Assembly (NCBI GenBank): GCA_035315065.1
Contig: DATFYM010000068.1
Span: 1 to 64,000, forward strand
Reading direction: 5' to 3'
Origin: DATFYM01 sp035315065
GTDB taxonomy: Bacteria; Acidobacteriota; Terriglobia; UBA7540
Length of the DNA stretch: 64,000 nt
In this document: one piece after another, positions 34,705-43,760 of the stretch
Position numbering within the stretch: position 1 is the first letter of the stretch
Layout: each line of letters opens with the position of its first letter
Translations under genes and position numbers: made by a program
The notes under the pieces: generated by a model
What the model was told of the DNA's origin: nothing
The model's database searches: none
Seen by the model: only the letters and a program-made list of their open reading frames with translations

Positions 34705-35526
34705 ATGGAAAGAGCAAGAACCACTCGCGACAGAGGATGCGTGGAGGTCAACGGAAGAGCACTTGTTGTGCGTGGTGCGCTCCGACGTGAGGGGCGTTCA
34801 GGGAGAACGGCTGTACCGGGGTCATACGGGGATCTTCGCTCGCGCCCTTCTTTGCGTGGCGAGGCCCCTGTCGCGTGGATTCATCACCCTCCGGGTCGAT
34901 CCGCTCGGCCGAAACCGGCTTCTTTGCGTGGCGAGGCCCCTGTCGCGTGGATTCTCCGCGTTGCGATAATCTCCGTGCTGTTCTCGGTGGCGCCGCTGCA
35001 TGCGCAGGAAGCGGTTCTCGCGCTCGATCCGGCGCAGACACAGATCAAGTTCAACCTTGGGGATGTTCTTCACCAGGTCAATGGCACGTTCAAACTGAAG
35101 AGCGGGAGCATCCGCTTCGACCGTGCCACGGGCAGTGCCAGCGGTTCGGTGGTCGTTGACGCCACCAGCGGGAACAGTGGCAGCAACGCCCGGGATCGAA
35201 AGATGCACAAGGATATTCTGGAGAGCGCTCGTTACCCAGAGATCGTTTTCACTCCCGATCGGGTCCAGGGTCAGTTGGCCTCCCAGGGCGAATCCCAGAT
35301 TGAGGTACACGGGATACTCAGGCTGCATGGGGCTGACCACGAGACCACACTCACAGCACGGGTGAGTGTGAGCGGGGATCAGTTGAGCGCCGCCACGACG
35401 TTTGTGGTGCCCTACGTCAAGTGGGGTCTCAAGAACCCCAGCACGTTCATTCTTCGTGTCAGCCAAGGGGTGGATATCGACGTTCACGCTGTCGGGCGGC
35501 TCACCAATCCCTCCTCAAATCCGTGA
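34705..35526 (+). CDS. YceI-family lipid-binding protein with repeat-invaded N-terminus
   Basis: ATG 34705 has a good GAGGGGGA ribosome site. The export signal (RVAIISVLFSVAPLHAQ) appears only at about residue 93 of 273, because a 72-bp-period repeat is translated between the start and the signal (S-L-R-G-E-A-P-V-A-W-I twice). The YceI lipocalin-like beta-barrel follows (ALDPAQTQIKFNLGDVLHQVNGTFKLKSGSIRFDRATGSASGSVVVDATSGNSGSNARDRKMHKDILESARYPEIVFT). YceI proteins bind polyprenoid-type lipids in the periplasm. Export from such an internal signal may fail, unless a start closer to it, not visible here, is used. Confidence 0.85.
   Translation: MERARTTRDRGCVEVNGRALVVRGALRREGRSGRTAVPGSYGDLRSRPSLRGEAPVAWIHHPPGRSARPKPASLRGEAPVAWILRVAIISVLFSVAPLHAQEAVLALDPAQTQIKFNLGDVLHQVNGTFKLKSGSIRFDRATGSASGSVVVDATSGNSGSNARDRKMHKDILESARYPEIVFTPDRVQGQLASQGESQIEVHGILRLHGADHETTLTARVSVSGDQLSAATTFVVPYVKWGLKNPSTFILRVSQGVDIDVHAVGRLTNPSSNP
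34847..34954. repeat. Two 36-bp direct repeats (72-bp period) in yceI
   Basis: Identical 36-bp units at 34847-34882 and 34919-34954 (start CTTCTTTGCGTGGCGAGGCC, end GCGTGGATTC), 36 bp apart. Each encodes SLRGEAPVAWI in frame. GC-rich and unlike the gene's other sequence; likely a dispersed repeat family member. Confidence 0.85.
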
Positions 35527-35580
35527 AGCCCGTATCGCGGGCGGCTCCGCCGCGCTTCGGTAGTCAGCCGTCGTCAATGT

Positions 35581-38127
35581 TCAGTACACAATATCGAACC
35601 ACGTCTCAAGCGACCGGTGCTGGAGTCCGGCGAAGTGGCCGAAGTAGGGCGAAGCGATGTCCGAGTAAACGTCCCGAGGGTTGCTGTGATCAGTGACGTT
35701 GTAAACGGCGAAGGCGCCGCGGAGAATGTGGTTCCTGACCCACGGGAGAAAGGAAATGCGAAAATCCTTGGTAACCTTGAGGTCGGTGGAGAAGAAGGTG
35801 GGAAAACGCTGGCTGTTGGGGACGCCGACATAGTTCTGCAGTACGTCGTATGCCGAATAGGGAAAGCCGGAGTGAATGTCGAAGAGCGGAGCGATCGTCA
35901 CTTTCCAGGGAACCTTAAACTGGGCCCAGGTGATGAAGCGATTCGGTACGTTGGACGGCAAACTGGCGACCGCGTCGCTTCGGATCACCGGCTGCTCAAA
36001 GGGCACGTAGATCTGGCCGATGGTGTTCAAGTCCCCGCGCGCCAGGCTGTAGACGTAAGAGGCGTTGACGTTGACCTTCTCATTGGGCTGTATGCGGAGC
36101 GTGGATTCGAACTCGTGGTAGCGCGAGGCCCCCTGGTTGGAAAGGAGGAACACGGGGTGCCGGAAGGTGTTCGGCAGTGGGTTGATAATGAACTCATTGA
36201 AGGTCCGGCTCGAGAGGTAGCTGAGCCGTGCCAAAACATGAGGCCGGATCTCGCGGTCGGCTTCCAGGGTCCAGGTAAGGTTGTAGGGCGTGCTGTCCAG
36301 GCGGTTGCGCGTCGGTGTGAAAGACTGGCCCTGCTCGTTATACTTCAGATACGCGTTAAAGTAGGTCACTGGGGCGCCGACCGGGTTCCCCTGTTCGTCA
36401 AACATGCTGATCGTACGCAGGGGATTTTGGGTGAAGTCGGCGGCGAGCAGAGGGACGCGGTCATCGAAGACTCCGATGCCGCCACGCAGGATCGTCTTGC
36501 CATCCGCCCCCGGCGAATAGACCAGCCCGAAGCGCGGCGCAAAATCTTCCGGCTCGCCGATGGTCTGCGTAGAGAATCGCAGGCCGGCGTCCAGAGCCAG
36601 TTGGTCGGAGAAGATCCAGTGGTCCTGGAAGAAGAGTCCGACCTCGTTATCTTCCACCGCCAATGAACCCGGGCCCGAGAAATCGATTTGCTCGGCCAGC
36701 GTCCCGTCTGCGCGCTGGAGTTCGACGGGGCGGGAGTCGCTGGTGCCGCTGTACGCGCGGCGCACATACTCCGCGCCCAGTTTCAACTCATGCTTGCCGA
36801 GCCACTGCCGCTGAGGCAGTTCATACATTTGCCGGACCTGCTGTTCGTCGCTGGTGCGGGTGTAAGTGTTGAAGAAGTTGCCGCCCCAGCCGTTGGGGGT
36901 CACTAGCATGTCGAGAGGGCCCTGGCCGTGGGCGTTACTGTCGAACTTGGTGCTTTGCATGAACGTGCTGAGAATGCCGCCGGAGGCGAACATAACGCGG
37001 TCGATGGCCTGAACGGAAAAGCCCCTTTGACCGTAGTCAGAGGAAGCGGTCTGCGGCACCAGCGAGTTGATGTCCACGAATTGTTTCTTCACTGGAAAAA
37101 CGTTGACGTTAACGGTGAACAGGTGCTGCGGCGTAAAGATGTACTGGAAACTCGTGAACGAGTTGACGCTCTCGGTCTTGGTTATGTTGTTGGGCCAGGC
37201 GAGACCGCGCACTGGCTGCTTGCTTAGGTAATAGATAGCCGATTCAATGAAGTCCAGCCTGTTGGGGATAATGGGTCCAGTGAAGGTGACACGCGGGCCG
37301 TCGTCTTGGATACCCTGTAGGTGGCCGGCTTCGAACCGGGCCGTCGGCAGCAGATCGTTGAACTCGTAGCGCCATTCGTTCGACGGCGCCTTGGTTTGGA
37401 TAAGGGTCAGACCGCCGGAGAAGCGCCCGAACTGGGTCTGGTAGGCGCTCTTAAAGACTTCCAGCGACTCGATAGCATCGATCGGAAGATCGATGGTGTA
37501 GGCGCCGGTCACGGGATCGACCGACTCGGCCGCGTCCACCAGTACCAGACCCTGACTCTCCGAGGTCCCCTTGATGTTGATCTTGCCGTCGGGCGTGCGC
37601 ACCACTCCCGGCACCAGCGGCAGCGCCGCCTTGAACTTCTGCTGGATCAGCGGCAGGGTCTGGAGTTGCTGGCTGTTGATGGTGGCCGGCGGCGTGGTGT
37701 TCTGCTGCTGGGCGACGGTGGGGGCCGTTTCCGTGACTTCGATTCGCTGCTTGACGACAATCTCAGACGGCAACACGATCTGGACAAAAGGAGCCTGGCT
37801 GGCGGCGACTTCGAGGCCGCCCTTGAACACCGGCTGGTATCCTACGGCGGCACAAGTGAGCGCGTACGTACCGGGGAGGAGTCCGGGGAAGTCAAACTGA
37901 CCCTTCTCTTCGGTGGTCACCGAGAGGCCCTGCTCGGGCAACTGGACCTGCGGCGAAGTGGCCGTGAGGGTGCAAGCGGCGCCGGCGATAGGGTTATTGT
38001 TCTCCCCCAGCACTTCGCCTCTCAGATCCTGAGTCTGCGGTAAGGGAGGGAAGCCGCTAGTCGCCGAGGCGGCGAGAAGGCACGATGACAGTAACAGCGA
38101 GGCCTGGAGCCTCATCATTCTTGGCAT
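35581..38127 (-). CDS. TonB-dependent receptor, Oar-like, with carboxypeptidase-regulatory domain
   Basis: Length 848 aa. Signal peptide (MMRLQASLLLSSCLLAASATSGFP). Residues ~30-115 are a carboxypeptidase-regulatory-like Ig domain (DLRGEVLGENNNPIAGAACTLTATSPQ... FDFPGLLPGTYALTC). Then a plug-like region (LPLIQQKFKAALPLVPGVVRTPDGKINIKGTSESQGLVLVDAAESVDPVTGAYTIDLPIDAIESLEVFKSAYQTQFGRFSGG) and an outer-membrane barrel to the end. No classical TonB box seen. Uptake of a large substrate is presumed. It faces the APC permease divergently (133 bp between the starts). Confidence 0.88.
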   Translation of the reverse strand: MPRMMRLQASLLLSSCLLAASATSGFPPLPQTQDLRGEVLGENNNPIAGAACTLTATSPQVQLPEQGLSVTTEEKGQFDFPGLLPGTYALTCAAVGYQPVFKGGLEVAASQAPFVQIVLPSEIVVKQRIEVTETAPTVAQQQNTTPPATINSQQLQTLPLIQQKFKAALPLVPGVVRTPDGKINIKGTSESQGLVLVDAAESVDPVTGAYTIDLPIDAIESLEVFKSAYQTQFGRFSGGLTLIQTKAPSNEWRYEFNDLLPTARFEAGHLQGIQDDGPRVTFTGPIIPNRLDFIESAIYYLSKQPVRGLAWPNNITKTESVNSFTSFQYIFTPQHLFTVNVNVFPVKKQFVDINSLVPQTASSDYGQRGFSVQAIDRVMFASGGILSTFMQSTKFDSNAHGQGPLDMLVTPNGWGGNFFNTYTRTSDEQQVRQMYELPQRQWLGKHELKLGAEYVRRAYSGTSDSRPVELQRADGTLAEQIDFSGPGSLAVEDNEVGLFFQDHWIFSDQLALDAGLRFSTQTIGEPEDFAPRFGLVYSPGADGKTILRGGIGVFDDRVPLLAADFTQNPLRTISMFDEQGNPVGAPVTYFNAYLKYNEQGQSFTPTRNRLDSTPYNLTWTLEADREIRPHVLARLSYLSSRTFNEFIINPLPNTFRHPVFLLSNQGASRYHEFESTLRIQPNEKVNVNASYVYSLARGDLNTIGQIYVPFEQPVIRSDAVASLPSNVPNRFITWAQFKVPWKVTIAPLFDIHSGFPYSAYDVLQNYVGVPNSQRFPTFFSTDLKVTKDFRISFLPWVRNHILRGAFAVYNVTDHSNPRDVYSDIASPYFGHFAGLQHRSLETWFDIVY

Positions 38128-38260
38128 AGGATAGTTGGATGCCTACAGCTCACCGACCGTCCCATTAATGTGGGCGCCCCCTTGGCAGGTACGGAAGGTC
38201 CAACACGGGCCGGTGACCGTCCAGATGTATTCTACCGTGTTCGCGTTGCAGGGTACAGGG

Positions 38261-39802
38261 ATGTCAAGTGAGGATAACAAAGCGGCGGGCGGTGAGACCT
38301 CTCCAGTGGGTGGGCGAGCGGTGGGCCTCGCGCGCCAATTGGGACTGTTCGACGCCACCATGATCGTCATGGGCGGCATCGTCGGCGTGGGCATCTTCAT
38401 GAATCCCTACGTCGTGGCGCAGCGCGTGGGTACGCCGGCTATGATCCTGGCGGCGTGGACGGCGGGCGGTGCCATCGCGCTGGCGGGCGCTTTCATCTAT
38501 GCGGAGCTGGCGGCCCGGATGCCGGCGGTGGGCGGACAATACGCCTACTTGCGCGAGGCGTACCACCCCGGCGTCGCATTCCTTTACGGCTGGGTGCTGC
38601 TGCTGGTGATCCAAACCGGTGGGATGGCCGCCGTGGCGGTGACCTTTGCGCGCTACTTTCTGGAACTGGCGCGCGTTCCGGCAGGCTCCGCCACCTATGA
38701 TGGGTTGGTCGCGGCGTTGGCCCTAGCCGCGCTGACCCTAGTCAACTGCCTGGGGGTGAAGACCGGGAGCGCGGTGCAAAGCGCGCTGATGGTGATGAAG
38801 ATCGCCATCATTGCCATGCTGGTCCTCTGTGGCGGGCTGCTGGTGCGCGGGACGCTTGGGTTCAGCGCCCTGGCACACCGGTGGCTCGACCGTCCCGTTT
38901 CCTTCGGCCTTTTCACCGCTTTCGGCGCGGCGATGGTTCCAGTCCTGTTTGCCTACGGCGGTTGGCAAACATCCAACTTTGTGGCCGGGGAAGTGCGCGA
39001 TCCGCGCCGGAACATGCCGCGGGCCCTCGTCGTCGGCGTGCTGGTTGTGATCTTGCTCTACCTTTCCGTTAACTATGTTTGCGTCCGCGCCTTTGGTCCG
39101 GACGGCCTGGCGCACGCCACCGCGCCCGCTTCCGCTGTGATGCAGCTCGCGCTCGGCGACCGCGGGGCTGCCTTGATCGCCGCCGGCATTGCAGTCTCAG
39201 CTCTCGGCTTCCTCAGCCAGGCGATTCTCACTGCGCCGCGTGTTTACTTTGCCATGGCAGACGACGGACTGTTTTTCAAGAGCGTGGCCAGGATCAACCC
39301 GCGCACTCGCGTGCCCGTGGTGGCCATTGTCCTGCAAGGCGTCTGGGCGATCGTGGTGGCGCTCTCCGGCCGTTACGACCAGATCCTCAACTACGTGGTG
39401 TCGATGGACTTCATCTTTATGGGCCTTTCGGCGACGTGCCTGTTCGTATTCCGACGTCGGGAGAGAGCCGGGACTTCCGATTGCCGATTGTCGATTGCCG
39501 ACTTAAAGACAAGGGACTCCGACGCGCGGACCCCAACTCTGACTCCGCAGGAAATAGGTAGGTCCGAGGAATCTCAATCGTCAATCGTCCCCGCAGGGCG
39601 GGGTCAATCGTCAATCTCCTACCGTGTTCCCGGCCACCCGTTCACCACCCTTTTCTTTGTGGCAGCTTGTTGGCTGGTGGTCGCCAATGCGATCTACCGC
39701 TATCCCAGCAACACGCTGATCGGAGTGGCGATTCTGGCGGCGGGCGTACCGATGTATTTTTTCTGGAGACGCCGGCTAAAGGGAGTCGGGAGTCGGGAGT
39801 AG
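38261..39802 (+). CDS. APC-family amino acid permease with repeat-derived insertion
   Basis: Start set at ATG 38261, where the family N-terminus begins (GLFDATMIVMGGIVGVGIFMNPYVVAQRVG); a longer open frame upstream to 38135 is not conserved. 513 aa, about 12 membrane helices (AWTAGGAIALAGAFIYAELAARMP; FGAAMVPVLFAYGGWQTSNFVAGEVRDPRRNMPRAL). Sodium- or proton-driven amino acid uptake. In the loop before the last helices, ~50 residues are encoded by an inverted ATTGCCG/CAATCGT heptamer element (39470-39620) that keeps the frame. The last codons and TAG stop lie in a GGGAGTC array shared with the convergent lipid kinase. Confidence 0.9.
   Translation: MSSEDNKAAGGETSPVGGRAVGLARQLGLFDATMIVMGGIVGVGIFMNPYVVAQRVGTPAMILAAWTAGGAIALAGAFIYAELAARMPAVGGQYAYLREAYHPGVAFLYGWVLLLVIQTGGMAAVAVTFARYFLELARVPAGSATYDGLVAALALAALTLVNCLGVKTGSAVQSALMVMKIAIIAMLVLCGGLLVRGTLGFSALAHRWLDRPVSFGLFTAFGAAMVPVLFAYGGWQTSNFVAGEVRDPRRNMPRALVVGVLVVILLYLSVNYVCVRAFGPDGLAHATAPASAVMQLALGDRGAALIAAGIAVSALGFLSQAILTAPRVYFAMADDGLFFKSVARINPRTRVPVVAIVLQGVWAIVVALSGRYDQILNYVVSMDFIFMGLSATCLFVFRRRERAGTSDCRLSIADLKTRDSDARTPTLTPQEIGRSEESQSSIVPAGRGQSSISYRVPGHPFTTLFFVAACWLVVANAIYRYPSNTLIGVAILAAGVPMYFFWRRRLKGVGSRE
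39470..39620. repeat. Heptamer-arm palindrome inside the permease gene
   Basis: Left arm GATTGCCGATTGTCGATTGCC; right arms TCAATCGTCAATCGTC and GGTCAATCGTCAATCTCC around a CCCCGCAGGGCGGGG segment. Frame preserved. Confidence 0.85.
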
Positions 39803-39893
39803 GGAGTCGGGAAGCAGCGAAAACAAAGCTTTTCCCCACTCCCTGCCCGCTGCGTTGCTCTTTCTCCGACTCCCTACTCCCTTCTTCTGGGCG
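39780..39893. repeat. GGGAGTC heptamer palindrome carrying stop codons of both convergent genes
   Basis: Left arm GGGAGTC-GGGAGTC-GGGAGTA-GGGAGTC-GGG; right arm CGACTCCCTACTCCC. The TAG of the permease is in the left arm; the TAG of the lipid kinase (minus strand) is in the right arm. Spacer of about 60 bp contains AAAGCTTTTC. Confidence 0.9.
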
Positions 39894-40920
39894 TGAGCAG
39901 CGTCAGCGCGTCGGGCGTTACTTCAAACGCCGCAGGCAGCGCGCCGACCAGTTCGCCGTCGAGCTCGAAGAGGACGCGAACCTCCGGGTCCACCGGGAAG
40001 CACTCGACGCGGTCCGTTTCGATCATTGCAACGTCGGTGAGTTGCAAATGGCGACGCATCGCCAGCGCAGCGGCGTATAAGAAGTACCGCGGCCATCGCT
40101 GGCTCTGGAAAAGGCAAGCGTCGAGACGCGGCTCGAAGAAGTGCGCGCGCGGCGCCATGCGGAACCAACCGGCATATCGGCTGGTGCGTTGGATGGCGGC
40201 GAAAGCCGCTTGCACTTGGCGGCCATCGGCACGACAGATGAAGGGCGGGAACCCGTAGCGCGTCACTTGGCGCACGGCCTCGATTCCGTAGGCCGCCACG
40301 CCCAGAAACATCTTGAAGTCGTGCTTGAGCTGGTCGACGATGTGGGCGTCGAAACCAATTCCGCCGACGCTCAGAAAGTAACGATGCTGAACTTCGTGCG
40401 GGAGTCGGGAGTCGGGGCAGAAGGAGCACAAGCCCCGAGTCCCCCCCACCAGCTTTTCTGCGATTCCCGATTCCCCGTTCCCGACTCCGGCGTTGAAAGG
40501 CCACGTGGCCAGTCCCAGCGGAACCAGACGCGGACGCCACTGTGGAAGCTCGCGCGCCGCGCGTACCAAATTGTGAGGCAGCCGCAGTTCCTTGGCGATG
40601 ATGTTGGCCGTGCCGCCCGGCAGGATCGCGAGCCGCGTCTCGCTGAAGGCAAGTCCGTTCACCGCCTCGTTGATGGTGCCGTCGCCCCCGCAAACCACCA
40701 CCAGCTCATGGCCTTGTTGGGCCGCTGCTGTCGCAAGTTGGCAGGCCTCTCCCGGCCCGGTGGTGGCAGCCAGTTGAACCGGGATTCCCGCTCTTCCAAG
40801 GACAGCCGCCGCTTGCCGGATTTCTTTCTCTCTCCGCTCAGGCTGGCGTCCGGCAATGGGATTGTAAATGAGAGTTGTGGTTTTCAAGAGGAGGACTTTT
40901 TGGAGAGCTCGAAACTCCAA
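39874..40920 (-). CDS. Diacylglycerol-kinase-type lipid kinase with repeat-derived insertion
   Basis: Length 348 aa. DAGK catalytic domain: LIYNPIAGRQ near the N-terminus, the ATP loop V-V-V-C-G-G-D-G-T-I-N-E-A-V-N-G, LPGGTANIIAKEL, then GIGFDAHIV. YegS/DgkB-like kinases phosphorylate diacylglycerol or related lipids at the membrane. About 35 residues between the two lobes (FNAGVGNGESGIAEKLVGG...SRLPHEVQH) come from a GGGAGTC-type palindrome (40395-40497) in frame. This lies next to a substrate-lobe strand; whether the enzyme stays active is unknown. The stop codon lies in the shared palindrome with the permease gene. Confidence 0.87.
   Translation of the reverse strand: MEFRALQKVLLLKTTTLIYNPIAGRQPERREKEIRQAAAVLGRAGIPVQLAATTGPGEACQLATAAAQQGHELVVVCGGDGTINEAVNGLAFSETRLAILPGGTANIIAKELRLPHNLVRAARELPQWRPRLVPLGLATWPFNAGVGNGESGIAEKLVGGTRGLCSFCPDSRLPHEVQHRYFLSVGGIGFDAHIVDQLKHDFKMFLGVAAYGIEAVRQVTRYGFPPFICRADGRQVQAAFAAIQRTSRYAGWFRMAPRAHFFEPRLDACLFQSQRWPRYFLYAAALAMRRHLQLTDVAMIETDRVECFPVDPEVRVLFELDGELVGALPAAFEVTPDALTLLTPRRRE
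40395..40497. repeat. GGGAGTC/CCCGACTCC palindrome inside the lipid kinase gene
   Basis: CGGGAGTCGGGAGTCGGGG near 40399-40417 and CCCGATTCCCCGTTCCCGACTCC near 40466-40490. No stop in the coding frame. Compare the 39780-39893 element, which has the same heptamer. Confidence 0.85.
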
Positions 40921-40924
40921 GTTG

Positions 40925-41112
40925 AGATTTTGTTTTCAGTTCTCGGTTTTCAGTTAGCTCTCAGCCGTCAACCATCAGCCGTCAGCAAAAGGCTGGCTGC
41001 GAGGCTGGCGTCGGGTCGTCACTGGCTGCTGATAGCTGATGGCTGACAGCTATTCGGAAACCCGGTGATCACCTTCCAAACCGCGGCGCGTCCTCGAGTT
41101 TCGAATTTCGAA
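40925..41112. repeat. TCAGCCG/GCTGATG hairpin element and TTCGAAA array
   Basis: TTCAGTTCTCGGTTTTCAG ... TCAGCCGTCAACCATCAGCCGTCAGC, inverse GCTGCTGATAGCTGATGGCTGAC at ~41023-41048. Then CTCGAGTTTCGAATTTCGAAC (41092-41112), which directly follows the TAG stop of the gene at 41113 (minus strand). Confidence 0.75.
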
Positions 41113-41511
41113 CTAGGGCAGCTTCGAGGCTACCACTCCGGCCAGAATCTTTTTCGCGATCTGGTCGCCGGTCTTTTTTCCCTTCTTCACTTGCACGTAA
41201 ACAGGTTCGCCCACCTTCAACGTGTCGCGCGAACTCGGTTTTCCATCGCGCACGACCTTGATTTTGGGATCGAATTTGTAAACCTGGTCGAAACCGAACT
41301 TGGTTTTATCAAGCACGAGTTCGTCGGCATCGACCGATTTGACCACGCCGTAAACGTAGCCCTTGAAAACCTCGCTGGTCGACTCATCAGGGTTGCCGAA
41401 GCGACCATTGCCGGGCGCCGTCGAGGGCTCCTGCGCGCGCGCCATCGCCGGCGTGAGCACGCCGAGTCCCGTCACGACCACCAACGTCAGGACTGCTCGC
41501 TTGCCGTCCAT
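41113..41511 (-). CDS. Small secreted protein, DUF5666-like
   Basis: Length 132 aa; ATG with GGAGGGG upstream. Signal peptide (AVLTLVVVTGLGVLTPAMARAQ). Mature part (GYVYGVVKSVDADELVLDKTKFGFDQVYKFDPKIKVVRDGKPSSRDTLKVGEPVYVQVKKGKKTGDQIAKKIL) looks like a small beta-barrel of the DUF5666/OB-like type. Extracytoplasmic; function unknown. Confidence 0.75.
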   Translation of the reverse strand: MDGKRAVLTLVVVTGLGVLTPAMARAQEPSTAPGNGRFGNPDESTSEVFKGYVYGVVKSVDADELVLDKTKFGFDQVYKFDPKIKVVRDGKPSSRDTLKVGEPVYVQVKKGKKTGDQIAKKILAGVVASKLP

Positions 41512-41736
41512 TTCAACCCCTCCTTGTCGCCCACGGTTCGACTGTTGACACTAACAGCGGACTCGCCGCGGTGTCAAGCGCACCAGACCAGCGCGATTGG
41601 CGCCAAGATGCCCGAGTGGCAAGGGGCGCGCCCGAGCTTGGGTTACCGAGCCGCGTGGATTATACTCAGCGGGAAAGGATAAAGGGCGAACGGTGAACGA
41701 CCGCGTTTCGCCCAATTTCTGAGGCCGAGGCAATCC

Positions 41737-43755
41737 GTGCCCAAGGACATCCAAAAGGAAATCGAAAAGCTTCGGGACGAGATCCGCTACCACGAGAACC
41801 GCTACTACGTTCTCGACGACCCGCAGATCTCCGACTACGAGTTCGACCAGTTGATGCGCCGCCTCCAGGATCTGGAGCACCAACACCCCGAGTTAATCAC
41901 GGCGGATTCGCCGACGCAGCGCGTGGGCGGGGCGCCTGCCGAGGAATTCCCCAAGGTGCGTCATTCGTCGCCCATGATGAGCCTGGACAACACCTACTCG
42001 GTGGAGGAATTGCGCGACTTCGACCGCCGGGTGCGCGAGCTTTCCGGCCGCGAGAGCGTGGAGTACGTAGGCGAACTGAAGCTCGACGGCCTCTCGATGT
42101 CGCTTACCTACGAGAACGGCGCACTCGCCACCGGCGTTACGCGCGGCGACGGCGTCACCGGGGAAGACGTCACGCCCAACGTGAGGACCATTAGGTCCCT
42201 GCCCTTGCGGATCGCACCCAAAAAGCTCGAAGCCGTTTTGGGGACGCACGGCAAGCGATTTGAGGTGCGCGGCGAAGTCATCATGCCGCGCCAGGCGTTT
42301 GATGCGCTCAACGCGCAGCGCGAAGGCGCGGGCGAGCCGAGGTTCGCCAACCCGCGTAACTCCGCCGCCGGCAGCATGCGCCTGCTAGATTCGAAGATCG
42401 TGGCCGAGCGCAAGCTCGACATGTTCCTTTATTACATCCTGGCCGGCAATCGCGAGCTGTTCGCGCAGCACTGGAAGGCACTCGAAGGGCTCGGCGAGCT
42501 CGGCTTCAAGGTGAACCCCAACCGGCGGCTCTGTAAGACATTTGACGACGTGCTCGACTACATCGGGCAATGGGAGTCGAAGCGCGACTCGCTCCCCTAC
42601 GAGATCGACGGCATCGTGATCAAGGTGAACGACACGCGCCTCTGGCCGGAGCTTGGCGCCACCGCGAAGTCGCCGCGTTGGGCGATCGCTTTCAAGTACC
42701 CGGCGAGGCAGGCGACCACTGTAGTGAAGGATATTCGCGCGCAGGTCGGCCGCACCGGCACTCTGACGCCCGTGGCCGATCTGGAACCCGTTGATGTAGG
42801 CGGCGTCACCGTGAGCCACGCTACCCTCCACAACATGGACGAAATCGAGCGCCTGGGGCTCAAGATCGGCGACACGATCCTCCTCCAGCGGGCGGGCGAA
42901 GTGATCCCGCAGGTCGTCAAGGTGGTGAAGCAGGCGCTGGACGCCAGAGAATTCCACATGCCGAAGAAGTGTCCGGTGTGCGGCGCCGACGTTTACCGCG
43001 CCGAGGGCGAGGTGGCCTATCGCTGCGTCAATCCCTCCTGCCCCGCGCGCCTCAAAGAGTCGCTGCTTCACTTTGCCGGACGCCGCGCCATGAACATCGA
43101 TGGCCTCGGCGAGGCGCTGGTGGACCAACTGGTGGATCATGGCTTGGTGAAGGACGCCGCCGATCTCTACGCTCTTACCCAGGAGCAACTGGCGGACCTG
43201 GAGCGCATGGGCGAGAAATCCGCGGCCAACCTGGTGGGCGAGATCGAGAACAGCAAAAAGTCGGAGTTGGCGCGCGTCGTCTTCGCCATCGGCATCCCCT
43301 TTGTCGGTGAGCGCACGGCGCAAGTCTTGGCCGATCACTTCGGCTCGCTCGACAAGTTGGCTCGCGCCACGCCCGAAGAACTGGTAGAAGTCCACGAAAT
43401 CGGACCCAAGACCGCCGAGGGCATTCGTGAGTTCTTCCAGCAAAAGCAGAACACGGAGTTGATCGAGAAACTGCGCGGATTCGGTTTGCGGCTGGAGCAG
43501 GAGAAGGCGGAGCCGGCGGGCGAGCAGCCGCTGGCGGGCAAGCAGTTTGTGTTGACCGGGACGCTGCCCACCTACTCCCGCGACGAAGCGGCGCGATTGA
43601 TTGAACAAGCCGGCGGCCGCGTCACCGGGTCGGTCAGCAAGAAGACGGACTACGTGGTGGTAGGCGCCGACGCCGGATCGAAGTTGGAGAAAGCCCGCGC
43701 GCTGGGCGTGAAGACGATCGACGAGGCGGTGTTAGTTCAGTTGCTGCGAGGGTGA
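41737..43755 (+). CDS. ligA: NAD-dependent DNA ligase LigA
   Basis: Length 672 aa, normal for LigA; GTG start. N-terminal Ia region (EIRYHENRYYVLDDPQISDYEFDQLMRRL), adenylation motif with the active-site Lys in E-L-K-L-D-G (residue ~117), OB domain (VGRTGTLTPVADLEPVDVGG), four-Cys zinc finger (CPVCGADVYRAEGEVAYRCVNPSCPARLKESLLHF), helix-hairpin-helix repeats, and a C-terminal BRCT domain (GKQFVLTGTLPTYSRDEAARLIEQAGGRVTGSVSKKTDYVVVG). Seals nicks in replication and repair. Essential housekeeping gene. The following gene begins a few bases after its stop. Confidence 0.97.
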   Translation: MPKDIQKEIEKLRDEIRYHENRYYVLDDPQISDYEFDQLMRRLQDLEHQHPELITADSPTQRVGGAPAEEFPKVRHSSPMMSLDNTYSVEELRDFDRRVRELSGRESVEYVGELKLDGLSMSLTYENGALATGVTRGDGVTGEDVTPNVRTIRSLPLRIAPKKLEAVLGTHGKRFEVRGEVIMPRQAFDALNAQREGAGEPRFANPRNSAAGSMRLLDSKIVAERKLDMFLYYILAGNRELFAQHWKALEGLGELGFKVNPNRRLCKTFDDVLDYIGQWESKRDSLPYEIDGIVIKVNDTRLWPELGATAKSPRWAIAFKYPARQATTVVKDIRAQVGRTGTLTPVADLEPVDVGGVTVSHATLHNMDEIERLGLKIGDTILLQRAGEVIPQVVKVVKQALDAREFHMPKKCPVCGADVYRAEGEVAYRCVNPSCPARLKESLLHFAGRRAMNIDGLGEALVDQLVDHGLVKDAADLYALTQEQLADLERMGEKSAANLVGEIENSKKSELARVVFAIGIPFVGERTAQVLADHFGSLDKLARATPEELVEVHEIGPKTAEGIREFFQQKQNTELIEKLRGFGLRLEQEKAEPAGEQPLAGKQFVLTGTLPTYSRDEAARLIEQAGGRVTGSVSKKTDYVVVGADAGSKLEKARALGVKTIDEAVLVQLLRG

Positions 43756-43760
43756 CTCAC

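Noticed and set aside
42385..43608. 407-residue minus-strand frame opposite ligA
   Set aside because: Antisense shadow of ligA.
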